DNA of 64,000 nt, from positions 75,402,013 to 75,466,012 of the forward strand of contig CM055265.1 in the NCBI GenBank assembly GCA_029237695.1, written 5' to 3'. Positions 32,111-42,849 of the stretch are shown piece by piece (position 1 is the first letter of the stretch; every line of letters starts with the position of its first letter). The notes below the pieces were generated by a model. It saw only the letters and a list, made by a program, of their open reading frames with translations. It did not search any database and was not told the DNA's origin. The stretch is from Conchocele bisecta. Lineage: Eukaryota; Mollusca; Bivalvia; Lucinida; Thyasiridae. The position numbers and the translations under genes were made by a program.

Positions 32111-32938
32111 AGTATTCGACTACTAGATCACACATTGTCAAAATGATATGTAGCACGTTAACATTATATTGGTGATTATCGCAGCTGGTTATGTACCAAA
32201 CACTATAAACGTGCATCGATCCTCTGGCGCAACTACCGACATTGTATACAAACACAGACATCTAATATCCCCTATAGATGATAGATAATGACCCCATATG
32301 AGATCATGACCAGTCAAAAATATTGACGATAGAGGCACAGTAATAACCAGGCATGCTTAAGTGGTCACACGTTGCCAATATATGAATATATGATTGCGAA
32401 ACAACAATGGCGTATTAGACGCGCAGTCTGATCAGGGTGTGCACCGATCGTTATTTAGACAGGAAGATATTAGGTATTATTCTGTACCGTCTTGTTCGGA
32501 TATCTGCGTGTGGTAACCATCAAAAGCTACACTCGTAAAAAACAAAAATAAAACTCATCAAGGCAATGGTTTGTCGTTGTATGTGACATATGGGCCATCT
32601 GTGAACCATAAAGGACGATCTGAGAATTTATTCCACTGTAGACGCTGATCTAATACACTTTCAGACCATGATATCCGGATGGAAAATGTACATTAGCGTC
32701 AGTAAAGGTGTCCCGGTGACTGAATGGCGGACACTGTATGTCCTGATGTGTCTTATCAAATTGGAACGTAATATAAATTCACACAGACTTTAGATAATAT
32801 ACTTAAGGCCAAAAGAAACTTTACAGTATATAAATGGTTCGATATTTCGTGAACAAGTATGTTTCTTTATACAATAAAGTTTATTTTGGCCTTACGTATA
32901 TTTAACTCTTTAGTCGTGAAAATAAGAGCCAACAAATT

Positions 32939-33049
32939 CTTATTTCTCTCTGTAAATATTTCCTGGAATTTCATTAGAATTGAGTCCCTCCGGACTCAAT
33001 TCTAATGAAATTCCAAGACATATTCGTGATATTTACAGGGATAAATAAA
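32939..33049. repeat. Hairpin related to one at 63574
   Basis: Inner arms GGAATTTCATTAGAATTGAG and complement around TCCCTCCGGA. Outer arms TTATTTCTCTCTGTAAATAT pair loosely. The 63574-63627 hairpin, inside family M, shares ATTTCATTAGAATTG. Confidence 0.7.
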
Positions 33050-33482
33050 AGTAAAGAAGTTTCGTCTGCTATTTTGACCTACATGTATTTATAACCCACA
33101 CATTTCCCAGCATGCAACAATTTAATGGTGAAAATTGTCTCGGAAGCATTCCATTCCCGGTGCGGGGACGCAAAGTTCGCAAAAGTCCTTTTTATCATGG
33201 AAGATCGCACATGGTCATAAATTTCCGAGGAGAGGCCCAACAGGGGCAATAACTCATGGAACTCAGCGCCTGTCGATAAACCAGGAGCTATTATTATAGG
33301 TCATTTGTGAGTTATGTTATTGGGCTGATGTGATAAACGGTATTGACCAGAAGTTTAGTTAGAATGGAGCTGGAATTGTGACCTCTATGTCCGCTGGAAA
33401 GCCGATTCCCACGACGGTAGTCAAGCATAGCAACGGCTAAAGGCTGTTTCGTAGCGGCGGCCGTGCATGGAATGGTAATATT

Positions 33483-33872
33483 AAGGTGCATGATCACGTG
33501 GTTACAACAACAACAACGTCACCCACTCCAAAGTAAATATTATTTGATATTTTCCTTAATATGCAACGGATTTTGATGAAATACGGCGCAGCAAACGCGT
33601 CTTCATGAGTTCATGAGTTGAGTTGGTGGTCTAGGGAGTTCGGCACAGACTTATGTCGTTTTTGCGAAGAGTCGATTTCCGGACACGGAAATCGATTCTT
33701 CGCAAAAACGACAGAAGTTTAGGCGATAATACAGACCACCAAATGCTGCTTAAGAAGACGCGTTTGATGCGCCATATTTCATCACAATCCGTTATGCAAA
33801 AAGGACACTATAAAATAATACGTACTTTAAATATGTACTTGTTGTTGTTAGTACCACGTGATCATACACCTT
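33483..33872. mobile_element. Palindromic element, family E, copy 1
   Basis: Ends AAGGTGCATGATCACGTGGT and GTACCACGTGATCATACACC. CAACAACAAC lies just inside. The arms converge on TCGTTTTTGCGAAGAGTCGA and complement. Four copies in the window (33483, 36292, 47093, 53741), so a MITE-like family of about 380 bp. Confidence 0.8.
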
Positions 33873-33956
33873 GAATATGGCAGTTATAAGAGGAGTTCGA
33901 GAACTGTTTAATTCTACAGTTTTTCAATGCTTCCATTTTCACTCTCCTTTGTTGGT

Positions 33957-34013
33957 AACCCGAATATTCCGTCTGTAACGCAGGGCCCTGTGTTACAGAC
34001 AGAACATTCGGGT
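33957..34013. repeat. Hairpin
   Basis: AACCCGAATATTCCGTCTGT and complement around CGCAGGGCCCTG. Confidence 0.7.
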
Positions 34014-34481
34014 TTAATACTTTGTTGGGAGCTTTAGTGGCGTTTATGTTATATGGCGCATTCGTTGCATCCATTATATGCTATCTATTGTCTATTTCGT
34101 GTGCTATTGGTGTGGGGGAGGGCGCTATCGATAATCGATGTACGCTTACATGCTGTTGTTGGCGTTGTTGTTGTTATTGTGTGCGTGTGGGAGTGCGTCG
34201 TGCGTGCGTGCTGCGTGTGCGTCTGCGTGGGACGATTCATCACGAATCCCGCATTTCAGGTCCTAAGGCTAACCATACCAGACCATGCGAGTCAAACCAT
34301 CAGACGCCATGCAAACTAATTTCCTAGCGCTCTGGCAGCGCGACAAGCTGTACAGTGTAGAGCCAGAAATATGGAGCACATCAACACATGCTAATCGTAA
34401 TTTAAGTTGACCCAATAACCCATATTCCCTAGGAATAAAATTCAAGGGAATAAAACGCATTAGCGAAACAAGGATACGTAT

Positions 34482-34744
34482 GGTGGCTCGTTAGGGACAT
34501 TTCCGAAGGAAGGATAATTAGCGTCCTGTAGGTGTAAAACAGCGTGCGCTACAAAAAAAAGATAAAGGGGCGCTAATTTGCGATTCATAAATTTACGCGG
34601 CGTAAACGATCGACCGAAAAGACGATTTATATTAGCGGGGCGAAAAGACGAAGTTCAATTATTAAACTTCGTTTCTTCGCCACGCTAATCTTCGTTTCGT
34701 CGCCACGAAGAAACGAATTCACGAAATGTCCCTAACAAGCCACC
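34482..34744. mobile_element. TIR element with GTTAGGGACATTTC ends
   Basis: GGTGGCTCGTTAGGGACATT and its complement bound 263 bp. The interior holds GAAGTTCAATTATTAAACTTC and repeated CTTCGTTTC..TCGCCACG. Confidence 0.65.
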
Positions 34745-34777
34745 ACGAGTATGTGTCACGCCCACCGGAGCCACGGG

Positions 34778-34938
34778 ATATATGGAATTTGTGATTAGTG
34801 TAGCTTCAGATCAAAACAGCACAATTGTGTCGCCTGATAACCATCTATATAGTTCGTTAGAAGCATGACGGGTGTTTCATTGATGGAACTACACGGGTCG
34901 CAAAAAAATATAAGCCCCATTTCTCCAGTCACAGTTAC
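34778..34938 (+). mobile_element. Deleted family D element
   Basis: GTGTAGCTTCAGATC, GCCTGATAACCATCTATATA, TTTCATTGATGGAA, then TAAGCCCCATTTCTCCAGTC. The GATC core palindrome has been lost precisely. Confidence 0.65.
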
Positions 34939-34991
34939 CATCCGGACCTGATGCACTTGTGCATGTATACAACTTCATTGTTGATATTGTG

Positions 34992-35391
34992 TTTGTGTGT
35001 TTGTTTATTGGTGTTTAACGGCCTATCAACAGCTAAGGTCATGTAAGGCCGGGCAAACGGGTTCGATCCCGTTTTAACCTGCTGCATTGGGGGGAAAATT
35101 CCAAAATCAGAACTGAATATTTACATCGAGAAACGATATATTCAGCCCTGAAATTAGAATAACCTGACCTGGTGGCAGGTCCATACCACACAAAGTCACT
35201 TGGCCCCTTCCCCTAAAATAGGATTACGAATAATCGTAATACTCACATAAGGGGTATAACCAGATTCAACTGTCACATACAAAATGCCAAAGACGTATGT
35301 GAGGGCCAAACCAGGTCTCCAGTCGGAATTCCGGTAAGGATGAACCCCGATCGTTAAATTACCCATCGCTTGCACCCACCTTCCACCCACC
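34992..35391 (-). mobile_element. SINE family S, full length, in the RELCH-like intron
   Basis: Perfect 12-bp duplication GTTGATATTGTG at 34980-34991 and 35392-35403. The body is complete. It lies in the same orientation as the RELCH-like gene, so its A-rich tail would be read in the sense direction. Confidence 0.9.
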
Positions 35392-35649
35392 GTTGATATT
35401 GTGACCTAGTGTTGACGGGTGAATTTGTTTGACTCACCTGAACGGGTACAAGTAATAGTTACATCATAACATTGCAAGGCCGAGTTTAAATCAAATGCAC
35501 GTGCAATTTTATGATCTAACTGATTTGTATCATTTGCCAAATATGGGAAATTGGCACATGCGCAATTTGATGTGGGCGCGGCTCATTAATGACAGGAGCC
35601 GTTTTTGATCGCTCGACCTGCCACGGAATTGACACGGTCCAATCCAGGT

Positions 35650-35686
35650 GGGGGGGGGGGGGGGGGTGGGGGGGGGGGGGGGGGGG
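35650..35686. repeat. Poly-G tract
   Basis: Two G-runs of about 17 and 19 split by one T. On the gene's sense strand this is poly-C. Confidence 0.95.
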
Positions 35687-35792
35687 AAGTCCCTTCACCT
35701 GCCATGTTTACGTCGTGAAGGCCGTTGCTAACGTCATATACGCGTTGTCTGGCACATTTACTGTTGACATCATTCGGTCATTTCATTTCACA

Positions 35793-35863
35793 GCCGTGCA
35801 ATAATTGCCGTGCGTGTAAGTGCCCATACGTTTCAGATACACGCACGGCAATTATTGCACGGC
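35793..35863. repeat. Hairpin
   Basis: GCCGTGCAATAATTGCCGTG and complement (arms about 24 bp). The stem itself contains CCGTGCAATAATTGC(CG), partly self-complementary. Confidence 0.8.
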
Positions 35864-36239
35864 ATCTCATTAAAGTAGGCTCCACCCCTTTAGTTACACC
35901 ACATTCTAAGCTCCACCCCTTTATATACACATAACAACAACTTGGTATTGGAAATTATAGCAGGTGCGTGTATAATGCTGAAGGTCTTTGGGCTATGATA
36001 CAAGAAATAGTACAATTAGTAGTATACAACACGTGAATATGGATCATTGTCGAGACCGTTACCAAGCAATTGACAACTTGACAACACTGGGTGCCAATTA
36101 TTGTTTTTTTATATTGTAGATTTACACACACGTGTTACCTAAACATTGAAAGTGACAAATAGGTCCATAGGGCCGGGTGTTTTCGTCAATATTATAGTGT
36201 ACATATCTCTATTTCGTTTAACACATGTCACTATAATAA

Positions 36240-36291
36240 ACTACTTACTTGCTTGCTTGCATTGCTTGCTTGCTTGCTTACTTACTTACTC
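36240..36291. repeat. (CTTG)n microsatellite
   Basis: CTTGCTTGCTTG run beside the left end of family E copy 2. A similar run follows that element at 36683-36715, so the element probably inserted in or near the microsatellite. Confidence 0.85.
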
Positions 36292-36666
36292 AAGGTGTAT
36301 GATCACGTGGTACTAACAACAACAACAAGTACCGATTCAAAGTACGTATACTTTTATAGTGTCCTTATTACGTAACGGATTTTGATGAAATATGGCGCAT
36401 CAAACGCGTCTTGTTAATCTGCATTTTGATGGTCTCTGTATTTTCGCCCAAACTTCTGTCGTTTTTGTGAAGAATCGATTTCCGTGTCTCTGACACGGAA
36501 ATCGATTCTTCGCAAAAATGACATAAGTGTGTGCCAAACTCACTAGACCACTAAATGCAGCTCATGCAGACGCGTTTGCTGCACCATATTTCATCAAAAT
36601 CCGTTGCATATTAAGGAAAATATCAAATAATACTTACTTTGTTGTAACCACGTGATGATGCACCTT
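36292..36666. mobile_element. Palindromic element, family E, copy 2
   Basis: AAGGTGTATGATCACGTGGT to ACCACGTGATGATGCACCTT. The centre GAATCGATTTCCGTGTC pairs with its complement. Confidence 0.8.
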
Positions 36667-36685
36667 GTTACTTACGTACTTACGT

Positions 36686-36716
<31 letters not shown>

Positions 36717-36977
36717 TTTACTTACTGTATAATTTTCATAACTGGGTCTGCGGCTGTGAAATATATGGGACTATGGGCATTGGCTGCGCTTGTTGATCAG
36801 ACCCATGATCATGTTCATCACTGCTGCTACTAAATCAGTTATTTCTATCTGCATGTACAATTGATCCATATTTCACAGTCACAGTTTCAGGTTGTACATG
36901 TTTGTTGAATTGTCAAATCACTATAATCAAAGTATGAAATTCTGTGTCTCTTGTGGACCCATACTTCAGGAATGAAA

Positions 36978-37116
36978 CCATGAGCGGTTGTGCTTACTGG
37001 CTGTTCAATACATTTGGTCTGTTTACAGTTTGCAAAGAGTCCGAAGAGAAGGACTCCTCGCAAACTTTAAACAGACCAAATGTATTGTACAGCCCAGTAA
37101 CCGCAACATCCCATGG
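36978..37116. repeat. Long hairpin
   Basis: CATTTGGTCTGTTTACAGTT and complement, extended outward by CCATG..GCGGTTG and its complement. It lies about 280 bp 3' of the 37401 exon on the gene's strand. Confidence 0.75.
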
Positions 37117-37400
37117 TTGTATTACTTATATTTACACTACATTTTCTGATAGATTCAAAAATGTAAATAAATGCAAATATGGCGTTAAAATTAAGAATAA
37201 TATTGTTTTACGTCATTTTGTCGCAATTCTTGGAACAGCGACGATGCGAACTTCAACCAATGAACAACATCGCACGACGTCACGTGTGTCTAATGTATTG
37301 TATTGGGATGTAAACGCAATACGTCGAATGGGAGTTTGCATTATGAATTCTTGTGTGTAAATATATGGAAATAAAATCGTGTATCTTGTACAAAGGATAC

Positions 37401-37517
37401 AACAGCAGGACATGGCGCTATATGCCTCGAACAGTTGTAGGGCCACTTCCTTCTTATGGCCCTCGTTCGCCTGGTTGTTGTTCTCGATGGCGAACGCCGT
37501 CAACCGCGGCAGCACAA
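37401..37517 (-). CDS. RELCH: RELCH-like protein, HEAT-region exon
   Basis: A 117-nt minus-strand exon. The acceptor is TGTCATTCCAG and the donor is CTGTT|GTATCC. Two bases (TT) finish a Phe codon, then 38 codons, then T starts the Phe codon that exon 31523-31676 completes with TC. The peptide reads VLPRLTAFAIENN then KKEVALQLFEAYSAMSCC. This matches the RELCH HEAT-repeat segment that in vertebrates reads FVLP..LFEAYSALSCCF. The exact phase join across 5.7 kb is strong support. Upstream exons, including the LisH domain, were not found in the window. A 152-residue open frame across this exon and its flanks is not the real product. Confidence 0.88.
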
Positions 37518-37563
37518 CTGGAATGACAATGGAGTGACTGGTGATTGCTTGGTTGGGTCGATG

Positions 37564-37850
37564 ATAAGGTTTGACTATATCCAGCCGTGGGTAAACGTTT
37601 GCCGTGACACGAGGTAACTGTTTGAACCCCAAGGCCGTAGGCCGTGGGTTCAAACAGTTCCCGAGTGGCACGGTAAACGTTTACCCACTACTGGATACGA
37701 TGGAATGTTATTGTTACATTTCCGTCAGAAACATCGTGTACTTTGAGCATATATGCAGTACTTTCGGTACTTTGATAATCAGCTCCATTCAAACAGCTGA
37801 TTTTTACACATACATTCCGGGGCCGCAGTACACTATGGTGTACGAACGGG
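37564..37850 (+). mobile_element. Hairpin-headed element, family F, copy 1
   Basis: It begins ATAAGGTTTGACTATATCCA, with hairpin GGTAACTGTTTGAACCC..GGGTTCAAACAGTT around AAGGCCGTAGGCCGT, then TTACATTTCCGTC and TTTGAGCATATATGCAGT. Shorter than copy 2 at 43235. Confidence 0.7.
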
Positions 37851-37866
37851 GTCAAAACTAAACTTA

Positions 37867-38025
37867 CAGATGCAGCTATACAAATATACAGGTGCACCTG
37901 CATTTTTACAGCTGCACCTGTAAATGTATAGTTTCACCTGTAAAATGTGCAGCTGCAGCTGTAAATGTGTAGCTGCAGCTGTATTTGTATAGCATATACA
38001 TGTATAGCTGCACCTGTAAACAAGA
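37867..38025. repeat. Array of CAGCTG/CACCTG boxes
   Basis: About eleven CANNTG hexamers, mostly CAGCTG and CACCTG, lie in units of the type CAGCTGCACCTGTAAATGTA. The units are partly self-complementary. Short frames here are not coding. Confidence 0.75.
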
Positions 38026-38065
38026 ATTCCGCCACGGAAGCGGTGTCGCGCCTGCCGAGGCATTT

Positions 38066-39110
38066 GACCGTGAACATTACAAGTAAATAAATTACCTTGA
38101 CCTTCAGAATTTGGATGTGGGGGAGTGCATAATGAAGCATCATCCGTAGACAAACATTGATGTGAAATATTATCAATGTCTGGAAAGGGGTTAAAGAGAT
38201 ATTGTGAAAAAACAATTACTTTAACGCATTTCTGTTACAAATCCGGTGAACATTACAAGTAAATAAATGACCTTGACCTTCAAAATTTGGATGTGAGGGT
38301 GTGCGTAATGAAGCATCATTCCTAGACAAACATTGATATGAAATATTATCAATGTGTGGCAAGGGGTTAAAGAGATATTGTGAAAAAACAATAACTTTAA
38401 CGCATTTCTGATACAAAACCGGTGAACATTACAAGTAAATAAATGACCTTGACCTTCAGACTTTGGATGTGGGGGTGTGCGTAATGAAGCATCATCCCTA
38501 GGCAAACATTGATGTGAAATATTATCAAAGTCTGGCAAGGGGTTAAAGAGATATTGTGAAAAAAAAACAAATAACTTTAACGTATTTCTGTTACAAAACC
38601 GGTGAACATTACAAGTAAATAAATGACATTGACCTTGATAATTTGGATGTGGGGGTGTGCGTAATGAAGCATCATCCCTAGACAAACATTGGATGTGAAA
38701 TATTATCAAAGTCTGGCAATGGGGTGGGGTTTAAAGAGATATTGTGAAAAAACAATAACTTTAACGCATTTCTGTTACAAAACCGGTGAACATTACAAGG
38801 AAATAAATGACCTTGACCTTCAAAATTTGGATGTGGGGGGTGTGCGTAATGAAGCATCATCCCTAGACAAACATTGATGTGAAATATTATCAATGTCTGG
38901 CAAGGGGTTAAAGAGATATTGTGAAAAAACAATAACTTTAACGCATTTCTGTTATAAAACCGGTGAACATTACAAGGAAATAAATGACCTTGACCTTCAA
39001 AATTTGGATGTGGGGGTAGTGTGCGTAATGAAGCATCATCCCTAGACAAACATTGATGTGAAATATTATCAATGTCTGGCAAGGGGTTAAAGAGATATTG
39101 TGAAATTATA
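38066..39110. repeat. Tandem array, six units of about 180 bp
   Basis: Each unit carries GGTGAACATTACAAG, TGACCTTGACCTTC, GTGCGTAATGAAGCATCATC and CAAGGGGTTAAAGAGATATT. The long minus-strand frames (93-162 residues) run through units and are not genes. The segment just left, ACGGAAGCGGTGTCGCGCCT, is shared with 13365-13405. Confidence 0.9.
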
Positions 39111-39116
39111 AATGAG

Positions 39117-39286
39117 TCAGCCCCTTCCGTCCTCGTGTTTTTCAACCCGGTCTGACGAGTGATCGGCTTAATACTGTTTCATTAAAAATGACTCCATACA
39201 GCAATGTAGTATACCTATTTTGATATTGGCTATGCTTTTATTCCCGTTTGTCTAAACCAACTATAACAGACGGAAGGGGCTGTTAT
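39117..39286. mobile_element. Small TIR element
   Basis: CAGCCCCTTCCGTC and GACGGAAGGGGCTG are perfect inverted repeats 140 bp apart. No family member seen. Confidence 0.5.
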
Positions 39287-39455
39287 TGTGATAAAACTTT
39301 ACACAGCTGGTGTCTCGGTTATACAGGAACTATACGACAGATGAAATAGTAAACTGCAAACTCTCTAGAGCACATTTTCATGTTGAACTCGGAAGAGTGT
39401 GGGTCAGCCGAATTAAGTTTGCCTATGACTTTGGTACCACAAAATAAACGTTAAA

Positions 39456-39673
39456 CAGTGGAACCTCTCTAAACCGGACACCCTGGGAGGTCCCCAGGGT
39501 GTCCGGTTTAGAGATGTTCCACTGTAAATCAGATATATGACTATGTCAAGGTATGCGGCTGTGCTTTGCGAACTTTAATAAGAGGCATTATCATCATAAA
39601 TATACACGAATGAAACCCATACAATTAAGGATACACAGACTGCCTGTGTGTCCGGTTTAGAGGGGTTCTACTG
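39456..39673. mobile_element. pogo/Tigger-like MITE with a hairpin at one end
   Basis: CAGTGGAACCTCTCTAAACC and complement form a hairpin (39456-39524). A single arm, GTCCGGTTTAGAGGGGTTCT ending ACTG, lies at the far end. Mirror image of the arrangement at 25424. Confidence 0.7.
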
Positions 39674-40114
39674 TGTAACCACAGGTCCTGTGTAGAGCAC
39701 GTCCAGACTGGCAACGCACGCCTCTTCCGAGAAATTCACGTTATTCATTGAATGGCTAACGAATACGTCTTTAATCGAACAGTGTAGAATCGCTACAAAC
39801 TACGCTGCGCAAGCTGTCCTTTGTCTACACTGGTCGAAATGGCAAAATATTCCGTTTTGTCAAATCGTGGCCAATTGATAAAACAATATATGCTCTGATA
39901 ATATGTCGTCTTAGCCTCTTTCACCGTGTTCAATTGGCGGCTACGGCGTCTCAATGACGGAAAGGCAATTAGTGCAGACCATAATCAGAATGCATACATA
40001 GGTTTGGGTTAACACTCATCGGATTCATGGTAAGATCCATTGATGTGAGCTGGACAACCAACACCCAATGGAAAAACTGAAATGCCAGTTGCTGATCAAC
40101 TAGCAGACCAACGG
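39674..40114. other. No gene seen
   Basis: Contains a very degenerate family D trace (GAACAGTGTAGAATCGC, TGTCTACACTGGTCG). Nothing else. Confidence 0.35.
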
Positions 40115-40289
40115 GTCCGCCAATACCACATTTCATAGCATTATGTATGTAGTTAGTCTGAACATTTTGTAGAGAGATTTGAATCGGACCAAGTTTAAAC
40201 AACGTTCGATTCCGTCCGATTCAAATTTCTCCGCAGAATGTACATACTAACTACATAAGTAATACTGCTAAATGGTATTGGCGGCGGAC
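40115..40289. repeat. Long hairpin
   Basis: Outer GTCCGCCAATACCA, middle TATGTAGTTAGT and inner GAGATTTGAATCGGAC pair with complements. The mismatched patches suggest age. The frames on its arms are not genes. Confidence 0.75.
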
Positions 40290-41209
40290 TCGTAGTGTTA
40301 ACGGCTGAAACATGGTCATCATTAAAAGGAAGAAACCGCAGTCGTATTGATCAAAAATAAGATTTACCCAAGACCCACATGGGCGCCGCTATTACGCCAG
40401 ACAAAACAATAGACCATGTGATCCCATACTGATTAAGACACGTTGATCAAACTGAATGTGCAAACGAATCTAAGTAGATGGTCATAACGAGAACATGCCC
40501 TGTTTTCGTGAACGATTACAAAGTTAAGTATGTTTATTCAGATGGATGTTCATAGCCACGTTCTGGAAATACTTGATATTTACAGGCAATACATCTTTAT
40601 GTGTTTACTGGCAAACATGATGCTGAACAAACACATGTGTTTCTGGCACCCCATGTCGGAATTCCGATTTGCTATCACCACAGACGCAGATCAATTTGAT
40701 CATGGTCTTTGCTAGTTCTGTCACTGTGTGACAAAATCTCAGCAACTTTCGTTTTTGTAGTTGTTGGCGTGCAAATACAGAGAATAACAGATTGCAAAAA
40801 CAGATTTGCCGCTGTTCTATCACATAAAATTAGGTCTTTGCTGCTCGCTGTTTCACAATTTCTGTGCTATTTATTAACGCATATAATGCTTAATAAAACA
40901 ATTTAGTCTGCTATTTATTTTTCATTTTCAATTTGTTCTCATTAAATCCATTGTAAATGATTCTAAAGTGCTGTCAAACCATGCTTTTACTGAGAAAGAA
41001 AGCAACATTTAAAACAACAGCAGACACGTTTCATTCCCAAAATTCTAAGGGTTAATTGTGTTAATTTGTTTCATAACAAGGTTATGCGTACATCGAATAT
41101 GTAGGCCACCTGTTCACCAATCGTGTTTGTCAGATATGCACAGAAAGTGAACTAGAGATTATATGTGTAAAACATGGGTAATGCCCCCTGGCATACTGGG
41201 CCATAAAAC
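40290..41209. other. No gene; one fragment near 40950-41060
   Basis: AATGATTCTAAAGTGCTGTC and ATGCTTTTACTGAGAAA match the right half of the 56122 hairpin region. No exon recognised. Confidence 0.45.
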
Positions 41210-41900
41210 AAACAAGAAACGAGGCAAAGCCACACAACAAAATGGCTAAGTGTTTCAGCGACAAAGGTGACAAAGGTCAAGGTTAATGGTGGCGCGAGTG
41301 GGTGACAAATGTTCAGGTGCTTCAAGTGTCTAAGTATGGAAGCAATCCTTCGAGTAATCGTGAAGATATTACAATTTTGGAGAAACTCTAAGTCTAAGAA
41401 ACGTTCCGACGCAACACACTGGCCAAGGGTTTCAGCGACATTTCGAAAGTGACCATGGTCAAGGTCGTGTTAATGGTGGCGCGAGTGTGTGACAAATGTT
41501 CAGGTGTTCAGGGGCCCGTTTCACTAAACTTCTTACGACTAAAATGTTCGTAAGTGCAAATTTAAGATCGTCTGTAAATTTCAATTGATGGATTTACATT
41601 TATTGAGCATAGGCTGCATATGCAGCCTATGCTCAATAAATGTAAATCCATTAATTATTTACAAGAAAACATTGTTAATGTGAAATTTACAGACTATCAT
41701 AATTTTGCACTTACGAACATTTTAGTCGTACGAAGTTTAGTGAAACGGCCCCGAGGTGTTTCAAGTGTCCACGTATGTAAGCAATCCTTCACGTACTATT
41801 GAAGATACTACATGGAGAAACTCTTACAACAGTTTCGACGTAAATGTACACGGACGGACGTACGGAACATCAAGAGCAACGCAATATGCCCCTCTTGCTA
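41210..41900. repeat. Two-unit repeat ending in GGACGGACG, host of family B
   Basis: Units of about 175 bp share GTGGCGCGAGTG, GTGACAAATGTTCAGGTG, CAAGCAATCCTTC-type and GAGAAACTCT blocks. The second is interrupted by family B. It ends ACACGGACGGACGTACGG and AAGAGCAACGCAATATGCCC. Confidence 0.65.
41510..41753. mobile_element. Palindromic MITE family B, copy 6, with target duplication
   Basis: Flanked by AGGTGTTC (41502-41509) and AGGTGTTT (41754-41761). The neighbouring repeat unit near 41310 has the empty site (CAGGTGCTTCAAGTG) with one copy of the octamer. Ends AGGGGCCCGTTTCACTAAAC and complement; centre GCATAGGCTGCATATGCAGC. Confidence 0.9.
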
Positions 41901-42049
41901 TCACATAATAACCGGGCACGTGTATTACTACCATTGTGTGTGAGTACAATGGGGTGTTACAAGACACGTCTTTACTACCTTTGTGCTTGATGGCAGATAT
42001 CAAGCTACATGAAAATAACATCAAACCTTAAGGGTCAGCTCGGGTAGGG

Positions 42050-42830
42050 TAAAGTGAAAATTCATCGGCTGGGGCTTGGTCTATGAGGGGTTTTGCCGAA
42101 TCCTTCAAATACAATGGTGGTATAAGACATGTCTTTTCCTAAATGTCCTAGTATGTGTGAGAAGCCGGTCTATAAATTCATATCGCCAAATCATTCACAC
42201 ACAACGGTAGTATAAGACACGTATTTTAATATAGCTTCTGTAGCCTATTTCACCAATATGGCAAAGTATACTTACGGATAACTTTATTAAGTTTTATTAT
42301 ACCGAATTTATTACATTATCACAGCCATTCTAATTTAAAATTCAGTATAATAATTCTGCATACTTCAAATCATCAAATATATGCATGCAGTCGTTAGTTC
42401 TATATGAAATAATGCATTTCAGGCAAAATAAATGATTTCTCCCTCAAAGTATACTTTTCTAGATAAGTATACTTTGCAATTTTGATGAAATCGGCTACTG
42501 GTCTGTGTGAGGAGCCTGAAGTTAAATGTAAATCGTCAAACCCTTCACATGATACAATGGTATATAATAATATAATAATGGCCAAATCCCTGACATACAA
42601 TGGTAATACAAAACACGTCTTTTAATAAATGTTCTAGTGTGTGTGAGACGATACATTCATATAACAAAACCTCCTCGCACAACGGAAGAATAAGACACGT
42701 CCTTAAATAAATGTTCTAGTGTGCGTGAGGCGATACATTCATATAACAAAACCTCCTCGCACAACGGTTAAATAAAACACGTCCGTATTTTACTACCACG
42801 GTGCATGAGGGATTTGACGATTACTTTTGA
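42050..42830. repeat. Tandem repeat of about 80 bp, broken by a MITE
   Basis: Units with TTCATATAACAAAACCTCCT, CACAACGG and AAGACACGTC..TTAATAAATGTTCTAG. At least four units, with the PIF-like copy 4 in the middle. Confidence 0.65.
42241..42497. mobile_element. Palindromic MITE, PIF-like family, copy 4
   Basis: TAGCCTATTTCACCAATATG to GATGAAATCGGCTA with CTG on both sides (42238-42240, 42498-42500). The central hairpin is partly deleted. Confidence 0.85.
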
Positions 42831-42849
42831 CATATATTTTGGAATATAT

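Larger units (their letters stand above)
31677..37400 (-). other. RELCH-like intron filled with palindromic repeats
   Basis: About 5.7 kb between the two exons. It contains an 82-bp palindrome, two family E elements, a SINE, a TIR element, a family D fragment and several single hairpins, all listed separately. No further exon was recognised. Confidence 0.75.

Noticed and set aside
37213..37671. 152-residue minus-strand frame
   Set aside because: It contains the genuine RELCH-like exon, but its flanks are intron and family F sequence.
38066..39110. CRISPR-like spaced repeats
   Set aside because: Units are long and contiguous with no unique spacers, and the genome is eukaryotic.
38221..39145. 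Minus-strand frames of 155-162 residues
   Set aside because: They follow the 180-bp tandem units and break at unit variants; no start, splice or domain support.
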